Positions 44,555 through 53,566 of a stretch of 64,000 nucleotides of DNA are shown here, piece by piece; the stretch's first letter is position 1, and each line of letters begins with the position of its first letter. Made by a program: the position numbers and the translations under genes. The stretch is from Janthinobacterium sp. BJB426 (GTDB lineage: Bacteria; Pseudomonadota; Gammaproteobacteria; Burkholderiales; Burkholderiaceae_D): the NCBI RefSeq assembly GCF_002735705.1, contig NZ_PDZL01000003.1:434001-498000 (forward strand), in the 5' to 3' direction. Below the pieces are notes generated by a model. The model was not told the origin of the DNA and did no database searches. It saw only the letters and a program-made list of their open reading frames with translations.

Positions 44555-44784
44555 GCGTATTCATCCTGGTCAAGGTCATGGGGAAGCGTCCGTTGATTGC
44601 TGCGGCAGTATCGAACACTCGCTTGCGGGCCGCGCATCGCGAAAAAGCCCACTGTATGCTATCCCCTTGTCCTTTTCTGGCGCATGCCATTGCGACAAAC
44701 CGCTCGATTCATGGATTGAAATGCGATTTCGCCGGTTCGGGATGCGCATGGCGATGCGTTTCAAAGACGCCCGCAAGCCATGCC
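44555..44784. other. 230-bp gap with a fragment resembling the esterase C terminus
   Basis: No intact gene is supported. At 44761-44790 the sequence matches 45550-45579, the 3' end of the esterase gene, in about 25 of 30 positions, and on the minus strand the same reading gives LRHGLRASL against THGLRAYL. This may be a relic of a duplicated esterase gene; most of the gap shows no further similarity. Confidence 0.35.
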
Positions 44785-45447
44785 TCAGCTCGTGCTCCCA
44801 GGCGCATCCAGCACCTTCTGTTTTAAATCAAGGTTGAGTGCCCACTGCTCTTCCACGGGAATGGCGCGCCGCGAACTGGTCTTGAGGGCCCCCTCTTGCG
44901 TCCACAGAAATGGATAAAAATTCAGGCACAGGTCGCCGGACAAGGGCAATTCATCAAAGCCGTGCGCCTCGCCAGGCTGCCGACCGTAAAACTGCCGCAA
45001 CTGGCTGGTAAAAGCCCATTCGACAAACGCCGTGTAACCGATCTCCAGCGCTTCCCACTCCAGTGTCTCGGGGGCCAGGTAATAAAGCTGGCCCTGATCT
45101 GGGCCGAGCGCGCCGCCATTGAGGGCAAAAAAGCCGCCGAGCACGTCGTCGGCCACCAACAGAAAACCCTCGGCCTTTCCTTCGTTCCAGGTAGCAATGT
45201 TGCGCTCCAGCTTGCCATGGCCCGAGCCCAATATGCGCAGCCAGCCGTCATCCACCAGGATGCCCCCGGTTTCATAGGCTATCGCACCGAGGGGAGAACG
45301 CGTGGTGATCTGCAGGCTCAGCAGCACCTCCGCCCTGCCGGCCGAGGGAGGCAGCAATTCCACCGGTATGTCGGCCTCGCTGGCCCATTGCTTGATCAGC
45401 GCAAACGCCGGGTCTTCACTATCCAATAATTCATTCAATGTACGCAT
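44785..45447 (-). CDS. DUF2625 family protein
   Basis: The 220-residue acidic protein matches the DUF2625 family: MRTLNELLDSEDPAF at the start, GILVDDGWLRILGSGH, FLLVADDVLGGFFALNGG, LYYLAPETLEWE and NFYPFLW. It has no signal peptide. Members are found scattered in proteobacteria and may be SMI1/KNR4-like in fold, sometimes acting as immunity-type proteins; no toxin partner is adjacent here. Function unknown. Confidence 0.85.
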   Translation of the reverse strand: MRTLNELLDSEDPAFALIKQWASEADIPVELLPPSAGRAEVLLSLQITTRSPLGAIAYETGGILVDDGWLRILGSGHGKLERNIATWNEGKAEGFLLVADDVLGGFFALNGGALGPDQGQLYYLAPETLEWEALEIGYTAFVEWAFTSQLRQFYGRQPGEAHGFDELPLSGDLCLNFYPFLWTQEGALKTSSRRAIPVEEQWALNLDLKQKVLDAPGSTS

Positions 45448-45535
45448 GGCACCTGACCTTATCGATGACCGCTTCCTGCGGTCGGAGTATGCATGGCGAC
45501 GCTGGCACTGTCTGGCGGGCGGCGCCCGTCACCCT

Positions 45536-46453
45536 TCATTTTGCGGACGTCAAATACGCCCGCAAGCCATGCGTGAGCACGAAAGGAAACACGCTCGCGT
45601 GATCTTCATCCGCAAAGACGCGCAAGCGCGTCTTCAGGCCGGGGAACTTGCGCGATGTCAACTTCCCGTCGAACTCGCGCAAGTCGGCCACCATGTCAGC
45701 GTCCTCTTCCGAACGCGAACGCTTCTTGCCCGCCGCCAGCTTTTCCAGGCCGCCGATGCCAAAGAATACGGACGCCGGCAAGTCCTTGTGGCTGGCGGCA
45801 TACGCCTGTTCGCGGTCGAACATGACGCCAGCGTCGTACCACAGCGACGGACTGCCGAGGATGTAGTGCTCGAAGGTGCGCGGTTCCGTCAGCAGGAATT
45901 GCAGGCCCAGCAGGCTGCCGTAGGAATGGCCGATAAACACCTTGCGCTGCATGTTGACGCGATAGTTGCTGGCGATGAAGGGAAATACTTCGCCCGAGAT
46001 GAACTGGCCATACGCCTTCGCTTCGCCGAACGCCGGCTGCCGCCCAGGCATGTCCGAGCGGTACTCATGCTTGCGCGGCGTGGTGGGCGTGTAATCGCGG
46101 CGGCGGCTGTACACCCCACCATCGCCGTTGGCGTACGACAAGCCGACCACGATGACTTCTTCCATTCCCGCATGCTTGTTCAGGCGCTGCGCGATATTGC
46201 GCACGACGGGAAATGCATAATTGGCATCGGTGACGAACAGCACCGGATAGCGCTTGTTCCCCTGCCGGTAGGAATCGGGCAAGGCCACATACACCTGGTA
46301 ATCGCGCTTCAGGGCTTGCGCCCGGATGTCGCGTACTTCCGTATTCTCAAGAACGTAGTTGGCAGGGGCGCTGGCGGGGGCTGCCTGGGCGCTGCCGGCC
46401 AGGGTGCTGCCGGCCAGGCAGCACAGGACGATAAGCAGACTGAGAGGCTTCAA
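45536..46453 (-). CDS. Secreted alpha/beta-hydrolase esterase (IroE/Fes-like)
   Basis: The 305-residue precursor starts at TTG and carries a signal peptide (LLIVLCCLAGSTLAGSAQA, cleavage near AQA-A). The hydrolase domain shows YPVLFVTDANYAF, IVVGLSYANG, the nucleophile elbow GHSYGS and the catalytic-type His in DEDHASVFP. This matches the 'putative esterase' family that includes the periplasmic siderophore esterase IroE and BES1-like proteins. No siderophore genes are adjacent, so the substrate is open. A remnant of its 3' end appears about 790 bases away. Confidence 0.85.
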   Translation of the reverse strand: MKPLSLLIVLCCLAGSTLAGSAQAAPASAPANYVLENTEVRDIRAQALKRDYQVYVALPDSYRQGNKRYPVLFVTDANYAFPVVRNIAQRLNKHAGMEEVIVVGLSYANGDGGVYSRRRDYTPTTPRKHEYRSDMPGRQPAFGEAKAYGQFISGEVFPFIASNYRVNMQRKVFIGHSYGSLLGLQFLLTEPRTFEHYILGSPSLWYDAGVMFDREQAYAASHKDLPASVFFGIGGLEKLAAGKKRSRSEEDADMVADLREFDGKLTSRKFPGLKTRLRVFADEDHASVFPFVLTHGLRAYLTSAK

Positions 46454-46477
46454 GCTGTTTCTTTCATTGAGGTAAAG

Positions 46478-47527
46478 TTACTTCGCAGTCGCCGCCGCCA
46501 GCTGCACCAGCTTGCGCTCGACAAATGCCTGCAGTTGCGGCGACAGGGTTTGCAAGCCCTTGGCGCGCTCGAATGCCTGGCGCGCCTGGGCCGGGTGGTT
46601 GTCGGCTTGCAAGGCAATGCCGAGGCCCATCCACCAGACGCTGTTGTCGGGCGCCGTCTGCAAGGCCAGCTGATAGTGGTCGGCCGCTTCGCGGTAGCGC
46701 TGTTCGCGCTGCAGCACGCCGGCCAGGAAGGCGTGGTATTCGCCGCTGTCGCTGGCGTACGGCAAGCTGCGCGTCAGGGTATCGAGGGCCGCCGCGCCGC
46801 CGTTGGGCTTGTCCAGCTGCAAACGGGCCAGCATCATCGCTTGCGCCGGCTGTTTCGGGTCCAGCGCCAGGCTCAGCTGTAATTGGCGGGCTGCTTCGTC
46901 GGGGCGCTGCGCTTCCAGCAGCAGGCGCACCAGGGTTTCGCGCGCACCCTGGTGGCGCGCGTCCAGCTGCAGGGTCTGCTGCAAGGCCAGCATGGCGTCG
47001 GACACGCGGCCATCTTGCAACTGCGCCAGCGCGCGCCGGTATTCATTCTCCACGCGCTGCTGTGGCGTGACCTGTTTTCCGTCGATGATGCGCTCGCTGG
47101 CGGACAGTGCCGGCGTTTTCATCACGGGCGCGGCGGCAGGCTTGGCGGGGTGTTCCTTGATGCGGCGCATGTCGGCGACAGGCAGCCTGGCTGGCGCGGG
47201 GGCAGCTTCCTCGGCCTGGAATACGGGTTCGGGTTCAACCGCCACGACGGGCGCGGGTGCAACGGCGGCAGGCACCGGTACCGATACTGGAACCAACACC
47301 GGCGTGCTGGCCACGCTGACCAGCACGGGCGGCACGGCCGGGCGCTTCAGGTAGACCCAGCCCAGCGCGATGGCGGCGGCCGTCAAGCCGGCGGCGCCGC
47401 CGAAGACCAGCGCGCGCGAAACGCCCCGCTCGCGTTCGGGCACGGAGCGGATGCCGGCCGCGTCGCCGCGTCCATCGGGGGTGCCGCGCGCATCGAGGTC
47501 TTGCAACATCTTGTTAATCAGGCTCAT
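46478..47527 (-). CDS. mshN: MSHA biogenesis protein MshN (TPR protein)
   Basis: The 349-residue protein begins MSLINKMLQDLDARG, the conserved cytosolic start of MshN/ExeB-like proteins, followed by one membrane helix at about 40-60 and a Pro/Val-rich periplasmic linker. The C-terminal half consists of TPRs (RRALAQLQDGRVSDAMLALQQTLQLD, EYHAFLAGVLQREQRYREAADHYQLALQ). It lies last in the MSHA locus, 17 bases after mshM. Known role: pilus assembly, probably together with the MshM ATPase. Confidence 0.9.
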   Translation of the reverse strand: MSLINKMLQDLDARGTPDGRGDAAGIRSVPERERGVSRALVFGGAAGLTAAAIALGWVYLKRPAVPPVLVSVASTPVLVPVSVPVPAAVAPAPVVAVEPEPVFQAEEAAPAPARLPVADMRRIKEHPAKPAAAPVMKTPALSASERIIDGKQVTPQQRVENEYRRALAQLQDGRVSDAMLALQQTLQLDARHQGARETLVRLLLEAQRPDEAARQLQLSLALDPKQPAQAMMLARLQLDKPNGGAAALDTLTRSLPYASDSGEYHAFLAGVLQREQRYREAADHYQLALQTAPDNSVWWMGLGIALQADNHPAQARQAFERAKGLQTLSPQLQAFVERKLVQLAAATAK

Positions 47528-47544
47528 CTACAGGCTCATCTTCG

Positions 47545-48450
47545 TCATCGGTTCAATAAAGTCCAGCTCGCGCCGCAGGCGGCGGCCAGCACGCCGGCAC
47601 CGGCCAGCCACGGCCATGGCCGCCGCCACAAGCGGCGCGGCTTGCTGGCCAGGGTGTCGCTGGCGGCCAGCGCCACGTGGCGGGCGCCCACTTGCTGCCG
47701 TCCTTCGCCATACGCCACCATCAGCGCCTTGTGCGCCATGATGTTGATCAGGCGGGGAATGCCGCCGGAAGCCTGGTACAGCTTGCCCACGCCGCCACGG
47801 CTGAACAGGCGCGCGCCATCGAAACCGGCCACGCGCAGGCGGTGCGCCACATAAAAATCCACGTCGTCGCGCGACAGCGGGCCCAGGTGGTAGTGAAAGG
47901 TGATGCGCTGCGCCAGCTGGCGGATTTCCGGCAGGGCCAGCTTGACGTCCAGTTCGGGCTGGCCAAACAGCACGATTTGCAGCAGCTTGCGCTTTTCCGT
48001 TTCCAGGTTCGTCAGCAAACGCAAGGCTTCGAGGCTGTCGACGGGTATCGCCTGCGCCTCGTCCAGGCATAGCAGCACGCGCTTGCCTTGCGCCGCCAGG
48101 TTGAGCAGGCGCAGGTTGAGGGACTTGAGCAATTGATGCTGATCAGCATCTTTCTCCAGCAGCACATCGAGGTCATCCGCCAGCGCCAGGATCAGCGAGC
48201 GGGGCGGCAAGTTCGGATTCGGGATGTAGGCCGTGACGAAGTCCGGCCCCAACGATTGCATGAACTTGCGGCACAAGAAGGTTTTACCAGTGCCCACTTC
48301 GCCAGTGATCTTGATGAAGCCCTCGCCATTGCGCGCCGCCACCAGCAAGGTGTTGAGCGCCTTTTGCGACTGCGGGCCGTTGAAGAAGAAACTGGTATCG
48401 GGCGTGAGGCCGAACGGCGCCTCGCGCAAGCCGAAATGGGCCTGGTACAT
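47545..48450 (-). CDS. mshM: MSHA biogenesis ATPase MshM
   Basis: The 301-residue AAA ATPase starts MYQAHFGLREAPFGLTPD, typical for the ExeA/GspA/MshM group. Walker A is GEVGTGKTF, Walker B LLCLDEAQAIP, and FGQPELDVKL with LAQRITFHYHLGPL follow; a hydrophobic helix near residues 278-295 (WLAGAGVLAAACG) anchors it. ExeA relatives act with a peptidoglycan-binding partner to help secretin assembly. The ATG directly follows the mshL stop region (adjacent bases). A paralogue with a longer C terminus lies at 60622-62106. Confidence 0.93.
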   Translation of the reverse strand: MYQAHFGLREAPFGLTPDTSFFFNGPQSQKALNTLLVAARNGEGFIKITGEVGTGKTFLCRKFMQSLGPDFVTAYIPNPNLPPRSLILALADDLDVLLEKDADQHQLLKSLNLRLLNLAAQGKRVLLCLDEAQAIPVDSLEALRLLTNLETEKRKLLQIVLFGQPELDVKLALPEIRQLAQRITFHYHLGPLSRDDVDFYVAHRLRVAGFDGARLFSRGGVGKLYQASGGIPRLINIMAHKALMVAYGEGRQQVGARHVALAASDTLASKPRRLWRRPWPWLAGAGVLAAACGASWTLLNR

Positions 48451-50268
48451 TTAGCGCCGCTCCGACGGACGGCGCGGGTCGAGCGCCTCGATGCGCTTGC
48501 CCGAATCGAGCAAGTCCTCGTTCCAGCTGTTCGCGCCGTCGACGATGGTCGGCTTGATCAGCACCACCAGCTCGCGCTTCTGGATCACCTGCCCCGTGTT
48601 GCGGAACAGCGCGCCCAGCACGGGAATATCGCCCGCGCCCGGCACTTGCGAGCGGTCCGCCGTGGTGGCCTGGCGCATCAGGCCGCCGATGGCGACGATG
48701 CGGCCATCCTGGCTGCGCACCATGCTGTCCATCTCGGACGTGCTGGACGCGGCCAGCGGCAGTTTCAGCGAGCCGGCGCTGCCCAGGTCGATTTCCTTGC
48801 TGATGGTCGACACCTGGCTGACGGACGGGTGCACGTGCAGGATGATGTTGCCATCCGCATCGATCTGCGGCGTCACGTCCAGCACCACGCCGGAAAAGAA
48901 CGGTTGCAAGGTCACGTTGGGGCTGGTCGTCGCGCCGCTGGCCGTCGTATTCGTCGTGGTCGACACGCCCGTCACGTAAAACTCGTCCGTGCCGATCTTC
49001 AGCACGGCCTTCTGGTTGTTCATGGTGGCGATGCGCGGGCTCGACAGCACGTGCACGGAGCCTTGCGATTCCAGGAAGGAAATCATGGCCGCGAAATTGG
49101 CCGTCTGGAAAGCCAGACCGAACATGGAACCGGCCGCGTTCGCCGCCGAACTGAGGCCAAAACCGCTGCTGGCCGTCAAGCCATTGCCATTTGTCATGTT
49201 GGGCGGCTGGCCGCCGTTGAACGGCAGCGGCGCCAGGGTGCCGCCGGGCTGGATGAAACCGGTCGAGATGCGGTTCGTGTGGCCGCTCTTGATCGAGGCG
49301 AACGAGGCCCAGTTGATGCCCGTCTGCGTGTTGTCATTGAGTTCGACTTCGAGGATTTTCGCTTCCAGTATCACCTGGCGGTCGACGGACAGCTGCGTGG
49401 CCTTCAAATACATGTCGACATTGCGCAACTCTTCCGGCATGGCGCGGATGACGATCACGCCCGACTGCGGGCTGAGCACCACTTGCCGGCCGCCTTCGGT
49501 GCTGCCGACGATGGCTTCCAGCGCCGCTTTCAATTCCGGCCAGAAATCGGCCGTCGACGAGGTGGTCAGGTTGCTGCTGTCCAGCGTGCGGCCGCCCTGG
49601 CCGCTATTCGTTTGCTGGTTCTGCTCGTTATTCTGGTTATTGCCCTGATTGTTATTGCCGCCATTGCCCGAGCCGCCCGAGTTGGTCGAACCGACCGAAC
49701 CTACCGACGTCGACGACACGCGCAGGTTGGAGCTGCCGCGGCGCGCGCCCGTCAGGTAATTGACGTGGAACAAACGCGTCTGCATGGTCAGGGGCTTGAT
49801 GTAGATCTGCGTGCCCTCGACCTTGTAATCGTAGCCATACAGTTCGCGCACGGCGTCGAGCGCCTGGAACAGGGTCACGTCCTTCAGGTTGGCGGAAATC
49901 GTGCCGCCGATGTCGGGATGGACCAGCATGTTGTAGCGCGTGCCGGCCACGATGGAAGTGAAGAACTGGCGCGCCGGCACATTGTTGAAGGCCACGTTGA
50001 AGCGCTCGTCGAGCGCGGCGCGGGCCTTCGGCAATTGCTGGGCCAGGGCCGCCACGGGCGGCAGCAGCGCCGCTTCCACGGCGTCCGGCTGGGCCGCTGG
50101 CGCCGTGGTGGCCGCCGCGCCCTTGACGGCATCGGTGATCGCATTATAGGTGTCGCGCTTGACGGGCGCGACATTGCAGCCGCCCAGGCCCAGGCTGACG
50201 CTGATGACAGCCGCCATCGTACTGATCTTGAACATGCTCGCCTTGTGTTGATTGAGTTGCTTGGCCAC
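48451..50268 (-). CDS. mshL: MSHA pilus secretin MshL
   Basis: The 605-residue outer membrane secretin starts at a GTG with GGAG eight bases upstream, overlapping the mshK stop; an ATG 11 codons later with AAGG is an alternative. Lipobox LGGC is near residue 30. N-terminal secretin domains (FNVAFNNVPARQFFTSIVAGTRYNMLVHPDI) are followed by an Asn/Gln/Ser-rich linker and the secretin core (GSVHVLSSPRIATMNNQKAVLKIG, VLDVTPQIDADGNIILHVHPSVS, VAIGGLM). It forms the outer membrane channel for the pilus. Confidence 0.95.
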   Translation of the reverse strand: MAKQLNQHKASMFKISTMAAVISVSLGLGGCNVAPVKRDTYNAITDAVKGAAATTAPAAQPDAVEAALLPPVAALAQQLPKARAALDERFNVAFNNVPARQFFTSIVAGTRYNMLVHPDIGGTISANLKDVTLFQALDAVRELYGYDYKVEGTQIYIKPLTMQTRLFHVNYLTGARRGSSNLRVSSTSVGSVGSTNSGGSGNGGNNNQGNNQNNEQNQQTNSGQGGRTLDSSNLTTSSTADFWPELKAALEAIVGSTEGGRQVVLSPQSGVIVIRAMPEELRNVDMYLKATQLSVDRQVILEAKILEVELNDNTQTGINWASFASIKSGHTNRISTGFIQPGGTLAPLPFNGGQPPNMTNGNGLTASSGFGLSSAANAAGSMFGLAFQTANFAAMISFLESQGSVHVLSSPRIATMNNQKAVLKIGTDEFYVTGVSTTTNTTASGATTSPNVTLQPFFSGVVLDVTPQIDADGNIILHVHPSVSQVSTISKEIDLGSAGSLKLPLAASSTSEMDSMVRSQDGRIVAIGGLMRQATTADRSQVPGAGDIPVLGALFRNTGQVIQKRELVVLIKPTIVDGANSWNEDLLDSGKRIEALDPRRPSERR

Positions 50269-50273
50269 TTCTT

Positions 50274-50687
50274 CTACTCCTGCTTGCTGCCGGTCTTGCT
50301 ATCGGTCTTGCGATCGGCCTTGTTATCGGTCTTGCTGCTCGGGTACAGCTTGAAGGTTTCCAGTGATTTGCCACGCCGCAACACGACAGCCGTGTCGCGG
50401 ATTTCCGTCACCACGGCGCCGGCCACCTTGCTGCCGACCCTGACCGTCTGGCCATCGATGACGGCCAGGCGGCGTCCGCCCGGCTCGGTGGAGATGAGCA
50501 CCGATTGCAGCTGCGGCCGGGCCGCGACGACGGGAGTGGTATTGGCGGGCGCCCACAGGGCTGCCGGCGGGCGCGTCGGATCATCGAGCGCCTGCGCCTG
50601 CGCGCCCGGCCACGCCAGGTTCAGCGTCAACCCCAGCGCCAGGGACAGCGCCGGCAGCGCGCGGCCAACGGTCAAAGTGCGATCCAT
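50274..50687 (-). CDS. mshK: MSHA biogenesis protein MshK (PilP-like)
   Basis: The 137-residue protein has an N-terminal signal or anchor (LPALSLALGLTLNLAWPGAQA), then the DPTRPPA motif that marks the GspC/PilP-like homology region, and two beta-strand blocks (LQSVLISTEPGGRRLAVIDGQTV). The C terminus is a charged KTDNKADRKTDSK tail. It likely bridges the inner membrane alignment complex to the secretin MshL. Its start overlaps the end of mshJ by 16 bases. Confidence 0.88.
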   Translation of the reverse strand: MDRTLTVGRALPALSLALGLTLNLAWPGAQAQALDDPTRPPAALWAPANTTPVVAARPQLQSVLISTEPGGRRLAVIDGQTVRVGSKVAGAVVTEIRDTAVVLRRGKSLETFKLYPSSKTDNKADRKTDSKTGSKQE

Positions 50688-51352
50688 GTATCGTCCATGC
50701 TGAGAGTATGTAAGGTCAGGGTCAGGGTGGCGTTCGGGTAGCTGGCAGCGTCGAGGTGGGCGGCGCCCCAGAAGACGCGCGTCGGCATCGCTTGCAGCGC
50801 CTGCATGTATTGCACCATGTCGGCATAACTGCCTTGCAGCACCACTTCCACGCCGTGCTGGTGCAGCAGGGGGGCCGGCGCCGCCTTGTCCGCCGCAGCG
50901 CCGTTCGCGGCATCGGCTGAATGTGCGCCCACGGCGCTGGCGGGCAAGGTTTTCAGCGACACCACGCGCAGTCCGGCGTGCCGGCGCAGCAAGTGTTCCA
51001 GCAAGGTCACCATGCGCTCGGGCGCCACCAGGCCATGCTGCTTCTGGCGCAACGCCTGCGCCAGCGATGCCGTTTCCGCCTGCAAGGCTACCAGGCGCGT
51101 ACGCGCTTCCTGGTCGGGATCGGTGGCGTGGGCCAGCATGGTCAGCTCGATTTCCTTGTCGGTGGCCGTCAACAGGCTTTGTTTTTGCGCAAGGCTCGCC
51201 TCCAGCGCGGCGCGTTTCGCCAGCAGGGGATTAAAGCTCATGAAATAAAACACGAACAGGACGGCGGCCGCGCCGGCGCCGAACACCATCAGCCGTTCGC
51301 GCAGGCTGAGGGCATCGAAGGCGGTGGCCCATTTCTTCAGCAAGGGCAGCAT
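50672..51352 (-). CDS. mshJ: MSHA biogenesis protein MshJ (PilO-like)
   Basis: The 226-residue protein has a single N-terminal membrane helix (LMVFGAGAAAVLFVFYFMSF), a coiled-coil (ALEASLAQKQSLLTATDKEIEL) and a C-terminal ferredoxin-like region with HGVEVVLQGSYADMVQYMQALQAMP, the PilO/GspM signature. It forms the periplasmic alignment complex with the PilN-like protein. It overlaps the upstream gene's stop by one base (TGATG) and mshK by 16 bases. Confidence 0.9.
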   Translation of the reverse strand: MLPLLKKWATAFDALSLRERLMVFGAGAAAVLFVFYFMSFNPLLAKRAALEASLAQKQSLLTATDKEIELTMLAHATDPDQEARTRLVALQAETASLAQALRQKQHGLVAPERMVTLLEHLLRRHAGLRVVSLKTLPASAVGAHSADAANGAAADKAAPAPLLHQHGVEVVLQGSYADMVQYMQALQAMPTRVFWGAAHLDAASYPNATLTLTLHTLSMDDTWIAL

Positions 51353-52020
51353 CAGCGTGTTCCTCCGGCAACAGGTTTTGCCGGCGTGACGGCGCGGTCG
51401 GCCGACTGCAGGCTGAACGCGACATAAGGCAGGCTAGGCGCCTTGCCCTCGGCCACGGCCACGGCCGGCGGCTGGGGCTGGCCGATGTCGAGGCTGGCGA
51501 AGGTCTTGCCTCTCAGTACCTCCTGCTGGCCCAGGCGCGTGATGTAGGCGGGCAGCAGCGACGCGTGCAAGGCGCGGCCCTGCAAGCCGAAGTCATTGCC
51601 GGCGCCGGCGATATCGACGCCCGTCAGCCATACACCGTCGACCCTGGCCTGCGCCAGCGCGCGGAAATAGCCGGCATAGCCGAGGGTATTGCCCAGCTTG
51701 CCGCCTTCCAGCACGTTTGACGCATCCTGCAGCAACTGGCGCTGCGCCTCGACGGCCGCCAGTTCCTGCGCCAGGGCCGGATCTTTCTTGCGTGGCGGGA
51801 AATCGCGCAAGATCTGGTCACGCTTCGCCTCGCCTTGCGCCAGTGCTGCCTTGACGCCCGCTTCGCGCTGCTCCAAACCGGCCAAAGCCTGCTGGGCCAG
51901 CACGCCCGCGGCCAGCAAGACCAGCGCCAGGCCGCCCAGGCCCAGACCGGCCGTGCGCGCCGACATATGGTGTTTTTTCAGTTCAAACTGGGGATTGAAC
52001 AGATTGATCTGCTGGCTCAT
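51352..52020 (-). CDS. PilN-like MSHA protein (second MshI-type gene)
   Basis: The 222-residue protein begins MSQQINLFNPQF, the conserved PilN start that docks into PilM, then a membrane helix (GLGLGGLALVLLAAGVLA), a coiled-coil and a PilN domain with GVWLTGVDIAGAGNDFGLQGRA. In Vibrio the corresponding function is attributed to MshI/MshI2. It overlaps the PilM-like gene by four bases (ATGA). I leave the symbol open because naming differs among species. Confidence 0.88.
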   Translation of the reverse strand: MSQQINLFNPQFELKKHHMSARTAGLGLGGLALVLLAAGVLAQQALAGLEQREAGVKAALAQGEAKRDQILRDFPPRKKDPALAQELAAVEAQRQLLQDASNVLEGGKLGNTLGYAGYFRALAQARVDGVWLTGVDIAGAGNDFGLQGRALHASLLPAYITRLGQQEVLRGKTFASLDIGQPQPPAVAVAEGKAPSLPYVAFSLQSADRAVTPAKPVAGGTR

Positions 52021-52976
52021 GCGCCCTTCCCTTCATGCTTGCCCGGGTGCAAGCCAACCTCGCGCAAGGCGGCCCCGATGGCCAGGAAGTAGCGCGCCTG
52101 CATGGCGGGGTCGCGCAGTTCGGCGGCCTGCGACAGGTCCAGCACCGTGGCCAGGTCCAGCTGCTCCACCGGCATGTAGAGATTGTCGGCCAGATACGCG
52201 TGCAAGCCATCGCTGGCGCCCGTCATCAGCATCAGGCGGGCCAGCGAAATGAAATGGAACTGGCGGTCGAAATGGTCGAACGAGCGCTGCAGTTCCAGGG
52301 TGACGCGGTCGTAATACTGGCTGGCGTCAGGCGACTGCAGTTGCGTCAGGGTTACGTCGATGCGGCGCGCCTGGTACAGCTCGCCATTGAAGCTCATGGT
52401 CAGCAAGCCGCCGTCGCCATCGAAAAACAGCACGGCGATGCCGCGTCCCGGCGTTTCCAGCAAGGTGGCGATATTGCGTTGCGCCATCTCGGGGATATCG
52501 ATCACGGACAGGCCGATCTTGCATTCGGCGTACAGCGCCTGGCGCCGCGACACGGCGCTGTTGCGCGCCGCGACGGCAAACACGCTGCTGCCCCGCTGGG
52601 TGCCGTTCGGGTCGCCGGGGATGTCGAACACGTCGATGGTGGCCTCGGCCAGGGGAAAGTCCAGCATGTCCTTCAGGCGCCAGCCCACGGCCGTCTTCAG
52701 TTCCTCGCGCGGCACGGCCGGCGCTTCCAGCGACAGCAACTGGTATTCACCGCCGGCCAGCACGCTGGTGCAGTGGTGCGCCGTCGCCTGCAGTTCCTTG
52801 CCCAGTTTTTCCAGCACCTCGGCCGGCGCCGGCCGCGCGGCCGCCTGGTAGCTGGCGCCCCGCACGCGCGGCATGCCATCGGCGGGACGCTCGACAACGA
52901 CAGCGCTGACGCCTTCGCGGCCAAACGCCGTAGCCAGCCATCCATCGTACTTCTTTGCTCTTGCGAATAAACCCAT
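52017..52976 (-). CDS. mshI: MSHA biogenesis protein MshI (PilM-like)
   Basis: The 319-residue protein starts at MGLFARAKKYDGW; a 20-codon upstream extension is unlikely. It is an actin-like PilM-type cytosolic protein: YQLLSLEAPAVPREELKTAVGWRLKDMLDFPLAEATIDVFDIP is the part typical for MshI, then SVIDIPEMAQRNIATLL and GDGGLLTMSFNGELYQARRI. It lacks the full ATP-binding signature of PilM. It opens the second half of the locus after a 131-base AT-rich gap likely to hold a promoter. Confidence 0.9.
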   Translation of the reverse strand: MGLFARAKKYDGWLATAFGREGVSAVVVERPADGMPRVRGASYQAAARPAPAEVLEKLGKELQATAHHCTSVLAGGEYQLLSLEAPAVPREELKTAVGWRLKDMLDFPLAEATIDVFDIPGDPNGTQRGSSVFAVAARNSAVSRRQALYAECKIGLSVIDIPEMAQRNIATLLETPGRGIAVLFFDGDGGLLTMSFNGELYQARRIDVTLTQLQSPDASQYYDRVTLELQRSFDHFDRQFHFISLARLMLMTGASDGLHAYLADNLYMPVEQLDLATVLDLSQAAELRDPAMQARYFLAIGAALREVGLHPGKHEGKGA

Positions 52977-53107
52977 GCGAACTATCCAGTGTAAGTGCCT
53001 GCCCGATCTTGTCGCGCAGATAATGCATCCGACCAATTTTAATTCATGAAGCCAACTTTATTGTGTAAAAACAATAAATTAGCGATCTTTTTTTCATGCA
53101 GTTGACC
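52977..53107 (-). promoter_or_regulatory. AT-rich gap upstream of mshI with inverted repeat
   Basis: This is the only clear gap inside the MSHA locus. It contains the 8-bp inverted repeat TTTATTGT-GTAAAA-ACAATAAA (53057-53078) and ATTAAAAT on the minus strand that could be a -10. Probably an internal promoter for mshI to mshN. Confidence 0.4.
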
Positions 53108-53566
53108 TTACTGCGACAGCACGGCTTGCAGGCGGCGCTGGAAGTAATCGGCGTTATTGCCCGCATTCGGACAGCGCGGCTCGACAGAGGCCGGCTGGTT
53201 GCAAGCCGTGGCCGTGATGGTCCAGCTGGTCAAGGTACCGGGCCCCGTGGCCGTGCTGCATTGCACGGTGACGCTGAACGCCGATAGTGTCGTGCTCGCC
53301 GGCAAGCTGAACGTGGTACCGCCGATGCATGCCGCGCCGGTGGTCAGGCCCGCACTGATCTGTTTCTGCAAACCCCATTCGAGGCCGGCGCGGGCAGCCT
53401 GCTCGGCGCGCACGCCCTGCACGTCCATCGCCGATTCCGTCTGCTGGAAGGTGGAGATATTCACCATCACGGCCGCCAGCGCGGCCAGCACCACCAGCAG
53501 GAAAATGGCCGTGACGAGGCTGAAACCGCGCATGCGGCCCGTGTGTTGGCGCAGCATGCGCGTCAT
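53108..53566 (-). CDS. mshP: MSHA biogenesis protein MshP
   Basis: The 152-residue protein starts at MTRMLRQHTG, overlapping the mshO stop by four bases (ATGA). RMRGFSLVTAIFLLVVLAALAAVM is a pilin-like N-terminal helix preceded by the G-F peptidase-type junction but with V/T rather than the usual TLIE at +4/+5; Glu5 is absent, as is typical for PilX/MshP-type proteins. A Cys-containing globular part follows (GLTTGAACIG, TATACNQPA, PRCPNAG). It is a tip or minor pilin-like component. Confidence 0.88.
   Translation of the reverse strand: MTRMLRQHTGRMRGFSLVTAIFLLVVLAALAAVMVNISTFQQTESAMDVQGVRAEQAARAGLEWGLQKQISAGLTTGAACIGGTTFSLPASTTLSAFSVTVQCSTATGPGTLTSWTITATACNQPASVEPRCPNAGNNADYFQRRLQAVLSQ

Noticed and set aside
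48088-50703. 871-codon open frame on the plus strand
   Set aside because: It is antisense to mshM, mshL and mshK, whose protein families are unambiguous.
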